Below are positions 1 through 8,750 of a stretch of 64,000 bases of DNA, in pieces. The translations under genes were made by a program, and so were the position numbers. Under the pieces are notes generated by a model. That model was not told the origin of the DNA, searched no databases, and saw nothing but the letters and a program-made list of their open reading frames with translations. The stretch lies in assembly GCF_010435915.1 (NCBI RefSeq), contig NZ_JAAFZH010000001.1, forward strand, positions 682,001 to 746,000, read 5' to 3'. The first letter of the stretch is position 1; every line of letters begins with the position of its first letter. This stretch comes from Spirosoma terrae (lineage in GTDB: Bacteria; Bacteroidota; Bacteroidia; Cytophagales; Spirosomataceae).

Positions 1-836
1 TCAACCTTGCTATGTTTGATACGTAGTAAGGTCTGGTAAAACTGGCCATCCGTACGGGATTGATAATCAACGGTTACCAGGCTGGTGTAAGGAAAGAGGA
101 AATTATTCAGTGACGTGAAATCTTCATAATCCAGGCGTAGCGTATTCTTGGTCGGCTGTTCCGTCACCATCAATTTTTTGAGCTTACGATCCTGGGTCCC
201 GATGTAGTTTTCGACCAGCACTTTACCCTCACTTTGCCGAAGTAAGAGATAGTCCCGTTCATTTTTAATTTTCTGAGCGGGCTGTTTGGGTAAGGGCAGA
301 TTGCCAATAATCAGTGCCTGTAACAAATCAAAATTCATCTCGAAATTGAATTGTTTGCTCAATGTCGGGAAATCGTAAACAGAGTATTCTTTGTGAATCT
401 TATCGACAATTGTAATCGAGTCTTTAGTGATTAGCCCCCGAACAGCCTCAATGCCCAGTTTTGACACGGACAGCCAGATCAGGCTGTCTTTGCGGACTCT
501 GATATTAATGTTTGCGTTATCAATGTCCTGATTGGGGCTTTTGAACGATATTTTTGATTTGGCTGTCAGGAAACGAAAGTCGATTTCGGCTACGTGGGCA
601 CGGGCTTCATCGATACCGGGTCGATTTGGCCGGGTAGCTCCTGCGGCTGAATCAGTAGGTTGAACCGAAACTGGATTGGCGGCTACCGATGAGTCTGGCG
701 TTACAGTGGTGGAGGCAGGTGTAGAAGCCGAGGCTGTTGGAGCCGGGCTCTTGTCTCGGGAAATAGGCCGGCGTCTACAACTTTCAGCATGTATTAAGAT
801 AGCCAGTGATAGAGCTATTAACAGGTATTTGTTCAT
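1..836 (-). CDS. DUF4292 family lipoprotein (3' end cut by window)
   Basis: The frame is open from the ATG at 834-836 to the window edge, so about 278 residues are visible and the C-terminus is missing. The N-terminus is a short hydrophobic export signal ending at Cys20 (AESC), which suggests a lipoprotein although the lipobox is not canonical. A low-complexity Ser/Thr/Ala/Pro linker follows. The remainder matches what I know of DUF4292, a Bacteroidota envelope family of LolA/LolB-like fold and unknown function. It lies 84 bases downstream of the TPR gene on the same strand. That order (TPR, then DUF4292) is common in the phylum, so co-transcription is likely. Confidence 0.8.
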   Translation of the reverse strand, partial: MNKYLLIALSLAILIHAESCRRRPISRDKSPAPTASASTPASTTVTPDSSVAANPVSVQPTDSAAGATRPNRPGIDEARAHVAEIDFRFLTAKSKISFKSPNQDIDNANINIRVRKDSLIWLSVSKLGIEAVRGLITKDSITIVDKIHKEYSVYDFPTLSKQFNFEMNFDLLQALIIGNLPLPKQPAQKIKNERDYLLLRQSEGKVLVENYIGTQDRKLKKLMVTEQPTKNTLRLDYEDFTSLNNFLFPYTSLVTVDYQSRTDGQFYQTLLRIKHSKV

Positions 837-920
837 GTGGGTAGGTTTCGGTATTTCGTTCATGACGCACTGTCAGTAGAGAATGCCATCACAAACGTCA
901 GGCTATAGGTACGTATGGAC

Positions 921-2702
921 TTATAGCTTTCCGGTGGTAATTTTTTTGTCTAAATCGGGGCTACCACCGCCCTTTGTTTTGGCTCGTTTCCATTGTTCGG
1001 CCGCTTTATCGGGCTGTCCGAGTTGAAATAAAACGTCGCCATAATGTTCAATGATCGTTCCACTAACAGCAGGATCGGCTATGGCCTTTTCCAGATACTG
1101 TTTTGCTTTGGCATAGTCTTTTGACGTATACAGCACCCAGGCATACGTATCCAGATACGTAGCGTTCGTCGGATTACGTTCAACGAGCTTTTGGGCTAGC
1201 TGTAAGGCTCGGGGCAAATTTTCTTTCCGTAGCGACAAGAAATAACTGTAGTTATTCAGTACGTGATCGTTGAGAGGGTCAACTTTCAATACTGCTTCAT
1301 AAGCCTCATCCGATTTGGCATGTTCGCCAAGACCGTTGTAAGCGTCGCCCAATTGCGCGTCGATCCCTTTCTTGATTTCATTATTGGAGGTTGCCAGGAG
1401 CTTTTTACTTTCTTCCAGGGCATCAACGGCCTGTTGATATTTCCGCTTATATAGATTGGCCGAGCCATTCGAATACCAGAAGAGGCCTTGTGTGGGAAAT
1501 ACTTCAAGGGCTTGTTGGGAGTGTTCTAACAAACTGTCGACCTGGTTTAATTCGCCGTCCAGCTGAAGCAAAGCCCCCCAGACTTCGTAGATCGAGCCAT
1601 CGATGCGGGCTGCTTTGGCGTAGGCGTCCCGTGCTTCGCTTTTTTTGCCCTGCTGCATCAACAAATCAGCTACCATGATCTGCGCTTTAGCGTCGTTTGG
1701 CGAGGTTTTGACGAGGTTCTGCGCCATCGCCAACGCGTCCTGCTGAGCGGCCGAGTTTTCGCCCGTCATGCCAACGTAGCTCGACAGGACCCGTGCCTTT
1801 AAACCAGCTTCCAGATTAGGATTGGACAGAACGAGGTTGATCTCTTTGCTGACGCGATCCGTATCGCCCTTCTTGCGATAAATGTCGGCCAGCAGCACGT
1901 GGGCCTGTGGTAAATCAGCGTTAATTTTCAGGGCTCTGTCAATCCAGTTGATAGCCTGATCGGTACGATCGTTGGCGATCAGAAGCTCAGCGCCTTCCAG
2001 CAAATAATCCGTTTCGCCGGGCTCTGATGCCACTAACTTTTCGGCTTCTTCAATCGCCTTGTCGATCTTATTCTGTTTAAGGTAGATCCGTTGTTTCTGG
2101 CGAGTAATCTCTTCGTTCAGGCCTATTTCTCGTTCTACTTTGTTGTAAGTTTCCAGTGCCTTGTCAGGCTTGTCGTCAAATAAGTAAATAGCCGCTAGCT
2201 CAATACCGTATTCAACGTTTTCGGCCCCTTTTTTCAGCAGCGCTTCGTACAGTTCTTCCGCTTCACCGTATCGTTTTTGCTTAACAAAAATTTCGGCTAG
2301 TAGAAGCGAATAGAATTTGTTGTTTTTGTCCAGGGAGTGTGCTTTAGAGGCATGGGTGAGCGCTTCCGAAACTTTATTCGTCTTTAATAACGTATTCGCC
2401 ATCGAGTACTGAGCCGCAGCGTTATTCGGGTATTTCTGGAGAATCTTTCCGAACTGAGCAATCGCTTTGGCAGGTTCATCGGTCATCGTGAAACGCATGC
2501 CTTCGGCAAACATCGTTTCTTCCTCCATGCGAACCGTATTCGTGGACCCGGCTAGTTTAGCAACGGTAGAGTCTGCTTTGTCGCGCTTGCGTTGCGCTAC
2601 TGCCGGGTTTGCGGCAAACCATAGCACCATGCTTAGGCAACCAGCGAAGCCAATAACTAAATGGTTAAAGTAGAATTTATATGACGTGTTCATGTTGGTC
2701 AC
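921..2702 (-). CDS. Exported TPR-repeat protein
   Basis: 593 residues. An N-terminal signal segment ends near AVAQ, around residue 36. The rest is a nearly continuous array of tetratricopeptide repeats, recognisable from recurring A..Y..A and P.NA.A spacings and from the charged Lys/Glu-rich helices. TPR arrays are protein-protein scaffolds, and this one should act in the periplasm or at the outer membrane. The start could be the ATG at 2702 or the one three codons later at 2693; the signal peptide is intact either way. No enzymatic domain is visible. It probably forms an operon with the DUF4292 gene downstream. Confidence 0.85.
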   Translation of the reverse strand: MTNMNTSYKFYFNHLVIGFAGCLSMVLWFAANPAVAQRKRDKADSTVAKLAGSTNTVRMEEETMFAEGMRFTMTDEPAKAIAQFGKILQKYPNNAAAQYSMANTLLKTNKVSEALTHASKAHSLDKNNKFYSLLLAEIFVKQKRYGEAEELYEALLKKGAENVEYGIELAAIYLFDDKPDKALETYNKVEREIGLNEEITRQKQRIYLKQNKIDKAIEEAEKLVASEPGETDYLLEGAELLIANDRTDQAINWIDRALKINADLPQAHVLLADIYRKKGDTDRVSKEINLVLSNPNLEAGLKARVLSSYVGMTGENSAAQQDALAMAQNLVKTSPNDAKAQIMVADLLMQQGKKSEARDAYAKAARIDGSIYEVWGALLQLDGELNQVDSLLEHSQQALEVFPTQGLFWYSNGSANLYKRKYQQAVDALEESKKLLATSNNEIKKGIDAQLGDAYNGLGEHAKSDEAYEAVLKVDPLNDHVLNNYSYFLSLRKENLPRALQLAQKLVERNPTNATYLDTYAWVLYTSKDYAKAKQYLEKAIADPAVSGTIIEHYGDVLFQLGQPDKAAEQWKRAKTKGGGSPDLDKKITTGKL

Positions 2703-2779
2703 GTGTCGTGGTGCTTAGTTAACGAAAAACGCGGCTCAACCCGTACTATTGCGACTTTAGGCTAAATAAACCTCTAAGA

Positions 2780-2787
2780 CAAAGGTA
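2780..2787 (-). promoter_or_regulatory. Candidate -7 element for the TPR/DUF4292 operon
   Basis: Read on the minus strand this is TACCTTTG, an exact match to the Bacteroidota -7 consensus TAnnTTTG, about 80 bases before the TPR start codon. I found no TTG at the expected -33 distance. The surrounding gene-free stretch 2703-3128 also holds two short palindromes (2841-2855, AATGGCC-G-GGCCATT; 2868-2884, TGGCAAG-atc-CTTGCCA) and nothing else I can recognise. Confidence 0.4.
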
Positions 2788-3128
2788 GTTTAAAATAGCG
2801 GAATGTCGGTAATGACCAGCCAGTGGTACGAGCAACCGTAAATGGCCGGGCCATTCTGTTACGTTATTGGCAAGATCCTTGCCAGTCACTACTACTCAAA
2901 TGGATTATTGTACGGGCCATTGGCTACCCAAAAATGCCCGACTATTCTACATCTGTTAGCAACGTAGCATTTCTGTAGTAGCCTCACTATCTACTGAATA
3001 GCTATCTGTTACGCTGACAGACGACGGAGGACGTAGCGGATGATACCGACCAGCCGTTATGGAGTTTGTATTAACCTTTAGTAATAAATAGAGGTTATTG
3101 GTTTGAAACATAACGATCAACTCAACGA

Positions 3129-3542
3129 ATGGAAACCGTATATACTGCCACCGTTAGCAATATTGGTGGGCGCGAAGGAGATGTTAAATCGCTGGATGGT
3201 ATTCTGGAAATGGATATCAGACGGCCTGTAGAAATGCATGGCGAAGGCGGTACTCCAAATCCAGAAATGTTATTTGCGGCAGCTTACAGCTCCTGCTACA
3301 ACGGCGCTTTAATGGCTGTTGCCCAAAAGAAGAAAATCATCTTGCCCGAGCACGCTGTGGAGGTGAGTATCTCGCTCAATAAAGACGGAGAGAGTATGTT
3401 TCTATCGGGGAAAATAGTGGTGAAAGCGCCCGGTATGGAACATGCCCAACTTCAGGAACTGGCCGACACGGCACATGCGGTATGCCCTTACTCAAAAGCC
3501 GTCAAAGGCAATGTTGATATGAAAGTCGAAGTAATGGTATAA
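3129..3542 (+). CDS. ohr: Organic hydroperoxide resistance protein (Ohr, OsmC superfamily)
   Basis: 137 residues, the usual Ohr length. Ohr reduces organic hydroperoxides to alcohols in the cytoplasm with a reactive cysteine pair, typically recycled by lipoylated proteins. Both signature cysteines are present: Cys56 in YSSCYNGAL and Cys119 in AHAVCPYSKA. The Arg15 and Glu46 seen upstream fit the conserved Arg/Glu that activate the peroxidatic cysteine in the family. It is monocistronic, with a strong hairpin directly after the stop. No OhrR-type regulator gene is adjacent. The CVY/CPYS contexts favour Ohr over OsmC, but an OsmC-like subtype is not fully excluded. Confidence 0.85.
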   Translation: METVYTATVSNIGGREGDVKSLDGILEMDIRRPVEMHGEGGTPNPEMLFAAAYSSCYNGALMAVAQKKKIILPEHAVEVSISLNKDGESMFLSGKIVVKAPGMEHAQLQELADTAHAVCPYSKAVKGNVDMKVEVMV

Positions 3543-3546
3543 GCAA

Positions 3547-3590
3547 TACTGGCTGGGGAACCAGATAGATGATGGCTTCCCCAGCCAGTA
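3547..3590. terminator. Bidirectional hairpin between ohr and the Dabb gene
   Basis: Perfect 14-base arms (3547-3560 and 3577-3590; TACTGGCTGGGGAA and its complement) around a 16-base loop. It sits 4 bases after the ohr stop and 7 bases from the stop of the convergent gene. There is no T-tract on either side, so a terminator role is inferred from position and stem strength. Confidence 0.65.
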
Positions 3591-3597
3591 CGTTACG

Positions 3598-3897
3598 TTA
3601 ACTAACTGCGTCGTAAACCTGAACTCGTTCCCACAAATGAGAGCAGTTATGCACAAATGCCTCATGAATCGGATGCACCTGATACGCATCGTGCGCTGCT
3701 TTGTCATTAAAAACGAAGGTTAACGAAAAGTCGTAGGAATGATCAATAACCGGCCGACGGGTATCTGCCGGGGTGCCAATGTAGGCTGCTGATATGTCCT
3801 TAACATCTTTAAGGGTTTCGAGACCGGCGCGCAGAGCTTTATGGTCATCCTGATTCTCGGGATGTTTGAGCCAGAAAAAAACGGTATGAACGAACAT
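3598..3897 (-). CDS. Dabb (stress-responsive A/B barrel) family protein
   Basis: 99 residues, the size of a single dimeric alpha/beta-barrel domain. The opening HTVFFWLK, the central IGTPADT segment and the closing DHSYDFSLTFVF...HEAF pattern match the Dabb family (PF07876). Members form homodimeric ferredoxin-like barrels; most are uncharacterised, and some act as small-molecule cyclases or stress proteins. No signal peptide is present, so it is cytoplasmic. It is convergent with ohr. No substrate can be assigned from sequence. Confidence 0.8.
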   Translation of the reverse strand: MFVHTVFFWLKHPENQDDHKALRAGLETLKDVKDISAAYIGTPADTRRPVIDHSYDFSLTFVFNDKAAHDAYQVHPIHEAFVHNCSHLWERVQVYDAVS

Positions 3898-4015
3898 TGA
3901 GGTTTATGGTTTATCGTTAACAACTTATGTTTTTGAGAATCTAGTGCATTTAGCGCTGTATTCTGAGAAACATAAGCCGAAAACTAGGAACTATACGTCA
4001 AAAACCCTGAACCGC

Positions 4016-4738
4016 TCAGCTAAATTTTTCCAACTGCTTCACTAATACGCCAAAATCTTTTGGATAAGGAGCAACAAACGTTTGTTCTTCGCCATCCAGC
4101 AGGCTGAACGTCAGTGAATGGGCGTGGAGCGCAACCCGTTGAATAAGCGGTAGTTCTTCGGTGCCCTGCTTCAGATTGAATTTGCGCTTCACATCAGATA
4201 GATAAACCGGGTCGCCACCGTAGGTCGGATCATTCACAATAGGCGCTTTCAGGCACATCAGGTGAACCCGAATCTGGTGCATGCGGCCCGTAATGGGCAA
4301 ACATTCAACCAGCGTCGTCGTTCGATACGCCTGCAACGTATTGAAAATAGTTTCGGCCACTTTCCCTTTTTCCCGATCAATACGTACTGCTGTGCCATCT
4401 TTGATCGGCGAGATGGGTAAGTAGACAGAAACACTATCAAAATCGTGAACACCATTTGCTACAGCGTGGTAGCGTTTGGTTACTTCCCGGTGTTCAAACT
4501 GCATGGCCAGGTGCCGATACGCTTCCGGGTTTTTAGCAATGGCCAGTATGCCCGATGTTTCCTTGTCCAGGCGATGCCCAAGCTGTACATCCGGATGGTA
4601 TGCTTTAGCCATTCGGATAATACTTTGCCCGCCACGGTCGGTGGTACGTTCGTCCAGCGACGCTACGTAGGGCGGCTTATTGATCAGGATGTAATCATCG
4701 TTTTCAAAAACGATGATATCTTCAAAATTTATTTTCAA
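4016..4738 (-). CDS. RluA-family RNA pseudouridine synthase
   Basis: 240 residues. The catalytic motif HRLDKETSG is present, with the nucleophilic aspartate at Asp58, and the later motif GRMHQIRVHL typical of the RluA family is also seen. The enzyme isomerises uridine to pseudouridine in rRNA or tRNA. The protein starts directly with the catalytic domain (DDYILINKPP), so it lacks the N-terminal S4 RNA-binding domain of RluC/RluD. Its target is therefore unclear and could resemble RluA or TruC. It lies downstream of rpmB in the same direction but behind a strong terminator, so it is probably transcribed separately. Confidence 0.85.
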   Translation of the reverse strand: MKINFEDIIVFENDDYILINKPPYVASLDERTTDRGGQSIIRMAKAYHPDVQLGHRLDKETSGILAIAKNPEAYRHLAMQFEHREVTKRYHAVANGVHDFDSVSVYLPISPIKDGTAVRIDREKGKVAETIFNTLQAYRTTTLVECLPITGRMHQIRVHLMCLKAPIVNDPTYGGDPVYLSDVKRKFNLKQGTEELPLIQRVALHAHSLTFSLLDGEEQTFVAPYPKDFGVLVKQLEKFS

Positions 4739-4774
4739 CGTAATATCCGACTTAGTTATATGTTGTTACGTAGT

Positions 4775-4830
4775 GTTTGAGGAGCTTGTATACATGAAAA
4801 ACGGCCTGGCCAGTCAGGCAAGCCTCAAAC
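4775..4830. repeat. Inverted repeat upstream of the pseudouridine synthase gene
   Basis: GTTTGAGG..CTTG (4775-4788) pairs with CAAGCCTCAAAC (4819-4830), giving 12 base pairs with a two-base bulge and a 30-base loop. It lies between the rpmB terminator and the start of the minus-strand gene at 4738, so it would fall in that gene's leader or promoter region. Function unknown. Confidence 0.4.
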
Positions 4831-4844
4831 GCTAAAGCAAACAC

Positions 4845-4872
4845 AAAAAGCCTCCTCCATGCCGGAAGAGGC
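4845..4872 (-). terminator. Rho-independent terminator of rpmB
   Basis: On the minus strand GCCTCTTCC and GGAGGAGGC form a 9-base-pair stem (one G-U pair) around a 5-base loop, and TTTTT follows directly. It starts 23 bases after the rpmB stop codon. A textbook intrinsic terminator. Confidence 0.85.
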
Positions 4873-4895
4873 TCCATGAAATATCGTTCGTAAGA

Positions 4896-5135
4896 CTATA
4901 CTGACAGCGTACCGCGCTCGTATGCCTTGCGTAGAGTTGCTTCCAGACCGTTTTTGTTGATGGTCTTGATAGCTGATGTAGAAACTTTCAACGTAACCCA
5001 TTCGCCAGTTGACTCGACGAAGAACCGCTTTTTCTGCAGGTTCGGGAAAAATTTACGCTTAGTTTTATTGTTAGCGTGCGAAACGTTGTTTCCTACACGT
5101 GTGCGCTTTCCTGTGATTTGACAAACTTTGGCCAT
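4896..5135 (-). CDS. rpmB: 50S ribosomal protein L28
   Basis: 79 residues, normal for Bacteroidota L28. The N-terminus [11 protein letters not shown] is the family hallmark, followed by the basic N-terminal half with [13 protein letters not shown] and the [11 protein letters not shown] segment. L28 binds 23S rRNA near the exit side of the large subunit. In many Bacteroidota rpmB is followed by rpmG and a DUF4295 gene. Here it stands alone, with its own consensus promoter upstream and an intrinsic terminator downstream. Confidence 0.97.
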   Translation of the reverse strand: MAKVCQITGKRTRVGNNVSHANNKTKRKFFPNLQKKRFFVESTGEWVTLKVSTSAIKTINKNGLEATLRKAYERGTLSV

Positions 5136-5163
5136 TACCGTACTCGTTTTCCGTATGAGGGCG

Positions 5164-5194
5164 CAAAATTAGCTAATCTATTCATAATCTGCAA
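5164..5194 (-). promoter_or_regulatory. Consensus Bacteroidota promoter for rpmB
   Basis: On the minus strand TTG (5192-5194) is followed by exactly 20 bases and then TAATTTTG (5164-5171), matching the -33/-7 consensus of the Bacteroidota primary sigma factor. The -7 element lies 28 bases before the rpmB ATG, which implies a short leader. The rest of the 5136-5519 gap holds the rocD promoter and nothing else recognised. Confidence 0.75.
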
Positions 5195-5370
5195 TGTCAT
5201 TCTATCTTTTTTTGAACCCATACGGGCAATGACGGCATCCATTTTGGCAACAATAGCCCCGTTTAAGGTGGTAGGAGGCCGTAAAAACGATAAAACCATC
5301 GGGAGTATAGTAGTAGTCACTGTCGGATAAGTCAGAAACTTTTTTGGATTCCTGCGCCGGTTGAGAGGGT

Positions 5371-5401
5371 TTGGGCATGTGCTCGAATAACTGTATTTTT
5401 G
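5371..5401 (+). promoter_or_regulatory. Consensus Bacteroidota promoter for rocD
   Basis: TTG (5371-5373), a 20-base spacer and TATTTTTG (5394-5401) match the -33/-7 consensus with the same spacing as the rpmB and rplM promoters in this window. The -7 element is 118 bases before the rocD start, so the mRNA would carry a leader of roughly 110 bases with no obvious structure. Confidence 0.7.
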
Positions 5402-5519
5402 AGAAAACGGTCTGTGTAGCGTATTGGTTGCACTAGACGAAAGCCGCTGAATGAGCCATATCGATACGTATGTAGCTTCTTCATCAACCTACTTACTTTA
5501 AACTTCTTTTACTGTAGTT

Positions 5520-6767
5520 ATGGAAACGACACTGCCAATTTCTGCCACCGACCAGGCCATGCAATTGGAATGGAACTATGGCGCACATAATTACCACCCT
5601 GTTCCGGTTGTATTGACGCGGGGTGAAGGCGTTTTTGTTTGGGACGTCGAAAAGAAACGTTATTTTGATTTTCTGTCGGCCTACAGCGCTGTTAGTCAGG
5701 GTCATTGTCATCCGCGCATTATCAATGCCATGATTCAGCAGGCTCAGCAATTAACCCTGACATCACGCGCTTTTTATAACGATAAGACTGGGCTTTGCGA
5801 AAAATACCTCTGTGACTATTTCGGCTACGACAAAGCGTTGCTGATGAATTCAGGGGCCGAAGGCGGAGAAACGGCTCTGAAACTGACCCGTAAATGGGCT
5901 TATAAAGTAAAAGGTATCCCACAGAACGAAGCTAAAACGGTTTATGCTGCCGGGAATTTCTGGGGGAGAACGCTGGCGGCTATTTCATCGTCGACAGACC
6001 CTAGCAGTACGAACGATTTTGGCCCGCTTCTGCCGGGTTATATCGTTATCCCTTATAACGACCTGACTGCTTTGGAAGAAACGTTTAAAAGCGATCCGAA
6101 CATAGCCGGTTTTATGGTTGAGCCGATTCAGGGTGAGGCTGGCGTCGTTGTTCCCGACGAAGGCTATTTACGGGGCGTTCGGGAGTTATGTACAGCCTAC
6201 AACGTACTGTTTATCGCTGATGAGGTGCAGACCGGAATTGGGCGCACCGGAACACGAGTTGCCTGCGATCACGAAGGGGTTAAGCCCGATTTGCTGATTT
6301 TGGGGAAAGCGTTATCGGGCGGTACAATGCCCGTATCGGCCGTGTTGACATCCGATGAGGTGATGCTGACTATCAAACCCGGCGAACATGGTAGTACGTA
6401 TGGCGGTAACCCGCTGGCCTGCGTCGTTACGATGGAAGCACTGCAGGTTGTGGAAGATGAAAAACTGGCCGAGAATGCAACGGCAATGGGCAACATATTT
6501 CGTTCGCGGATGACGGCTTTGACTCAGAAAACCGATCTGGTTAAGTCGGTGCGTGGTAGAGGCTTGTTGAATGCTATCGTGATCAAAGAACGCCCTGATC
6601 TTGGATCGGAAACTGCCTGGGAAATCTGTCTGAAGTTGAAAGATAACGGATTACTGACCAAGCCCACGCACGGCGATAAAATTCGCTTTGCTCCTCCGCT
6701 GGTGATTAACGAAGATCAGATGCACGAAGCCTGCGATATCATCGAAAAAACGATTCTGGCGTTTTAA
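5520..6767 (+). CDS. rocD: Ornithine aminotransferase
   Basis: 415 residues, typical for the class III PLP-dependent ornithine-oxo-acid transaminase. It converts ornithine and 2-oxoglutarate to glutamate semialdehyde and glutamate, linking arginine breakdown to proline. Visible motifs: [11 protein letters not shown], the cofactor-phosphate loop [11 protein letters not shown] (residues 111-121), [12 protein letters not shown] with Asp234 that binds the pyridine ring, and the Schiff-base lysine Lys263 in LGKALSGG. The phosphate-loop residues GG replace the AV often seen in RocD, a minor change. It has its own promoter and a strong hairpin downstream. Cytoplasmic. Confidence 0.9.
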   Translation: METTLPISATDQAMQLEWNYGAHNYHPVPVVLTRGEGVFVWDVEKKRYFDFLSAYSAVSQGHCHPRIINAMIQQAQQLTLTSRAFYNDKTGLCEKYLCDYFGYDKALLMNSGAEGGETALKLTRKWAYKVKGIPQNEAKTVYAAGNFWGRTLAAISSSTDPSSTNDFGPLLPGYIVIPYNDLTALEETFKSDPNIAGFMVEPIQGEAGVVVPDEGYLRGVRELCTAYNVLFIADEVQTGIGRTGTRVACDHEGVKPDLLILGKALSGGTMPVSAVLTSDEVMLTIKPGEHGSTYGGNPLACVVTMEALQVVEDEKLAENATAMGNIFRSRMTALTQKTDLVKSVRGRGLLNAIVIKERPDLGSETAWEICLKLKDNGLLTKPTHGDKIRFAPPLVINEDQMHEACDIIEKTILAF

Positions 6768-6779
6768 ATGATAGGTAGT

Positions 6780-6824
6780 AATAAGTAGGGCCGGGGAATC
6801 GTCGATTCCCCGGCCCTACTTATT
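6780..6824. terminator. Long perfect palindrome between rocD and the metalloprotease gene
   Basis: Two perfect 22-base arms (6780-6801 and 6803-6824) separated by a single base. The core is GGGCCGGGGAATCG. It lies 12 bases after the rocD stop and 19 bases from the stop of the convergent gene, so a bidirectional terminator role is likely. There is no strong T-tract. Confidence 0.7.
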
Positions 6825-6843
6825 GATAAAGAAAACCTATTAA

Positions 6844-7998
6844 TTAATCGCTAGCCTTGGTGCCATCCGAATTGTAGAAAACACCACCGGGGATCGGCTG
6901 GCCGTTTTTAAAGTTGGCTACGAGACGACCGCCATCGGCAAAATGATACGTTCCTTTGCCATTAGGCACATTGTTCTGAAACCAGCCTGCATATTTGTCG
7001 CCATTACGGTAGTAATAGATTCCGTAGTCGGTACGAAGATTATCCCGGAAGTTTCCTTTATACTTTACTTTGCCGTCGGCGTAGTATTCAGTGCCTTCGC
7101 CGTGCTTGTCGCCTTCTTCAAACTCGCCTACGTAGCGTTCCCGAGTAGGATAAACAAACACACCACTTCCGTCCTCACAATCGCCCGATACACAGCCTAC
7201 CGTTGTTCGGGTGGTGTTGGCGGCTGGCATTTCGATGGGTCGGGATGGCTGGGTTGGGCGAGTATTAGTCGCAATCGTTTTGGGGGCTAAAACCGCCGGT
7301 GTCTTTACCGCTGATCGAGTCTTTGGGTACATGGCTTCGGCTTCCAGCCAACCTTTTCGAATCGCTTCCAGACGCGCCGGTTTGGCGGGGTGAGTCGACG
7401 TAGCATGTTCATCGCCCAGCATTTTAACGGCTACGGTGGCTTCGTCGAGTGATGCGCCCAACTGGTGCAATACAAAGCCAGAAAACCGGTCTGCTTCTAT
7501 TTCTTTTTGTGGTTGACCTCCGCGTCCGTCAATGGTATGGCCCTGCAAATGATGACCAATTTCGTGCGCCATAATACTTATTGCCGACCAGTCGGTCTCG
7601 GTTTCTTCTTCAATGCCCTGCATGAAGGCTGCATCGTAGATTATAAATCGCTGACCTTTCACGACTGTAGCAAAGCAGTTGTCGGTATTGGAGCACTCCA
7701 TTACCTTAAAATTCCGCATTAGGCCGATCGGCTTCAGGATTCGATCAACTACGCGCTCGGCATGGCCGTTTGAAGAGGATGCCGAGTTGCCACAAATGAC
7801 CTGCGGACCGACAGTGCCACCGGTATATCGACAAATAAATGTTTCCTGATTTGGAATCTGAGCAACTGCTGGCGTAAGAAAGACCGCACTGACTAAAAGA
7901 GCGGATATTGATAGGGCCGTTTTCACAAGTATAACCGAGGAGGCAAAGCGTTCAACACGGCAGAATAACGAATAGAAGCGGGCTACTATTTTAAACAA
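6844..7998 (-). CDS. Exported zinc metalloprotease fused to C-terminal MORN repeats
   Basis: 384 residues. A gluzincin-type zinc site HEIGHH is at residues 145-150, and a downstream EIEADRFSG (about 166-174) supplies the likely third ligand, as in M48-like peptidases. Residues about 275-375 are at least four MORN repeats (YVGEF..GDKHGEGTEYY, YKGNF.., YAGWFQNNVPNGKGTYHF). The signal peptide VKTALSISALLVSAVFLTPAVAQ-like segment begins at residue 26. A GTG at 7926 would start exactly there, so the true start may be 7926 rather than 7998. Four cysteines occur in the catalytic region (CRY, ICG, MEC, NCF), fitting an oxidising extracytoplasmic site. Substrate unknown. Confidence 0.75.
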   Translation of the reverse strand: MFKIVARFYSLFCRVERFASSVILVKTALSISALLVSAVFLTPAVAQIPNQETFICRYTGGTVGPQVICGNSASSSNGHAERVVDRILKPIGLMRNFKVMECSNTDNCFATVVKGQRFIIYDAAFMQGIEEETETDWSAISIMAHEIGHHLQGHTIDGRGGQPQKEIEADRFSGFVLHQLGASLDEATVAVKMLGDEHATSTHPAKPARLEAIRKGWLEAEAMYPKTRSAVKTPAVLAPKTIATNTRPTQPSRPIEMPAANTTRTTVGCVSGDCEDGSGVFVYPTRERYVGEFEEGDKHGEGTEYYADGKVKYKGNFRDNLRTDYGIYYYRNGDKYAGWFQNNVPNGKGTYHFADGGRLVANFKNGQPIPGGVFYNSDGTKASD

Positions 7999-8208
7999 CG
8001 ACCGTAAAAATCAGAAACGTGTAATGACAGGGCTGAATTAGTTGTGCCAGGGTGGATATACGTACCAGGGTTGCGCTTTAAGCCATTCATACGGTCATCG
8101 TAGGGCCACACAAAAAGTATCTCTAGTATTTCTGTAGATTTCTGAACATCGACACTAGACGGCCGTTCTACTACGTACCTGATCCATTTGATAAGCCGTG
8201 AAACACCT

Positions 8209-8745
8209 ATGCAGTCAACTTCCATTCTCAGCGCCGAGGTAACTGTTGCGTTACCAGAGAAAAGCCTGGTTACATTAACCATCAATGGCGAAAAAAAACA
8301 GTTGGAATTAGCCCCCTGGACTACTTTACTCGATGCACTTCGTGAGTATTTGGATTTGACGGGTACCAAGAAAGGCTGTGATCATGGACAATGTGGAGCC
8401 TGTACGGTTTTGGTCGATGGCAAGCGAATCAACTCGTGTCTGACATTGGCTGTGATGAAAGAAGGCGCTTCGATCACAACTATCGAAGGGCTTGCTACCG
8501 TAGATGAGAATGCTACGGTGCAGTTACACCCCTTGCAGGACGCCTTTATTCAACACGATGCCTACCAGTGTGGCTATTGTACACCCGGACAGATTTGTTC
8601 GGCAGTTGGTTTGATGAACGAAGGCCGGGCCAAAACTACCGACGACATCCGCGAGCTGATGAGCGGGAATATATGCCGATGTGGGGCTTATCCGCACATT
8701 GTGGATGCTATAAGTGAGGTAATGCAAATCGATAAAAATTCCTGA
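8209..8745 (+). CDS. 2Fe-2S subunit of a molybdenum hydroxylase (PaoA-like)
   Basis: The plant-type [2Fe-2S] motif GCDHGQCGACTV and the alpha-helical [2Fe-2S] motifs CGYCTPGQIC and CRCGAYP are all present. This is the small electron-transfer subunit of xanthine dehydrogenase/aldehyde oxidoreductase enzymes, passing electrons from the Mo site to FAD. I chose the ATG at 8209; the frame also allows a TTG at 8188. E. coli PaoA has a Tat signal for periplasmic export, but none is visible here from either start, so the complex may be cytoplasmic. It is the first gene of a three-gene operon, with 5 bases before the FAD subunit gene. Confidence 0.85.
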   Translation: MQSTSILSAEVTVALPEKSLVTLTINGEKKQLELAPWTTLLDALREYLDLTGTKKGCDHGQCGACTVLVDGKRINSCLTLAVMKEGASITTIEGLATVDENATVQLHPLQDAFIQHDAYQCGYCTPGQICSAVGLMNEGRAKTTDDIRELMSGNICRCGAYPHIVDAISEVMQIDKNS

Positions 8746-8750
8746 CGTTT

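Noticed and set aside
2841..2884. Two short palindromes upstream of ohr as OhrR operator candidates
   Set aside because: Neither resembles the AT-rich sites known for OhrR, and there is no ohrR gene nearby; short palindromes are expected by chance.
5135..5320. 61-codon minus-strand ORF upstream of rpmB
   Set aside because: The consensus rpmB promoter lies inside it, and the predicted peptide shows no family or signal features.
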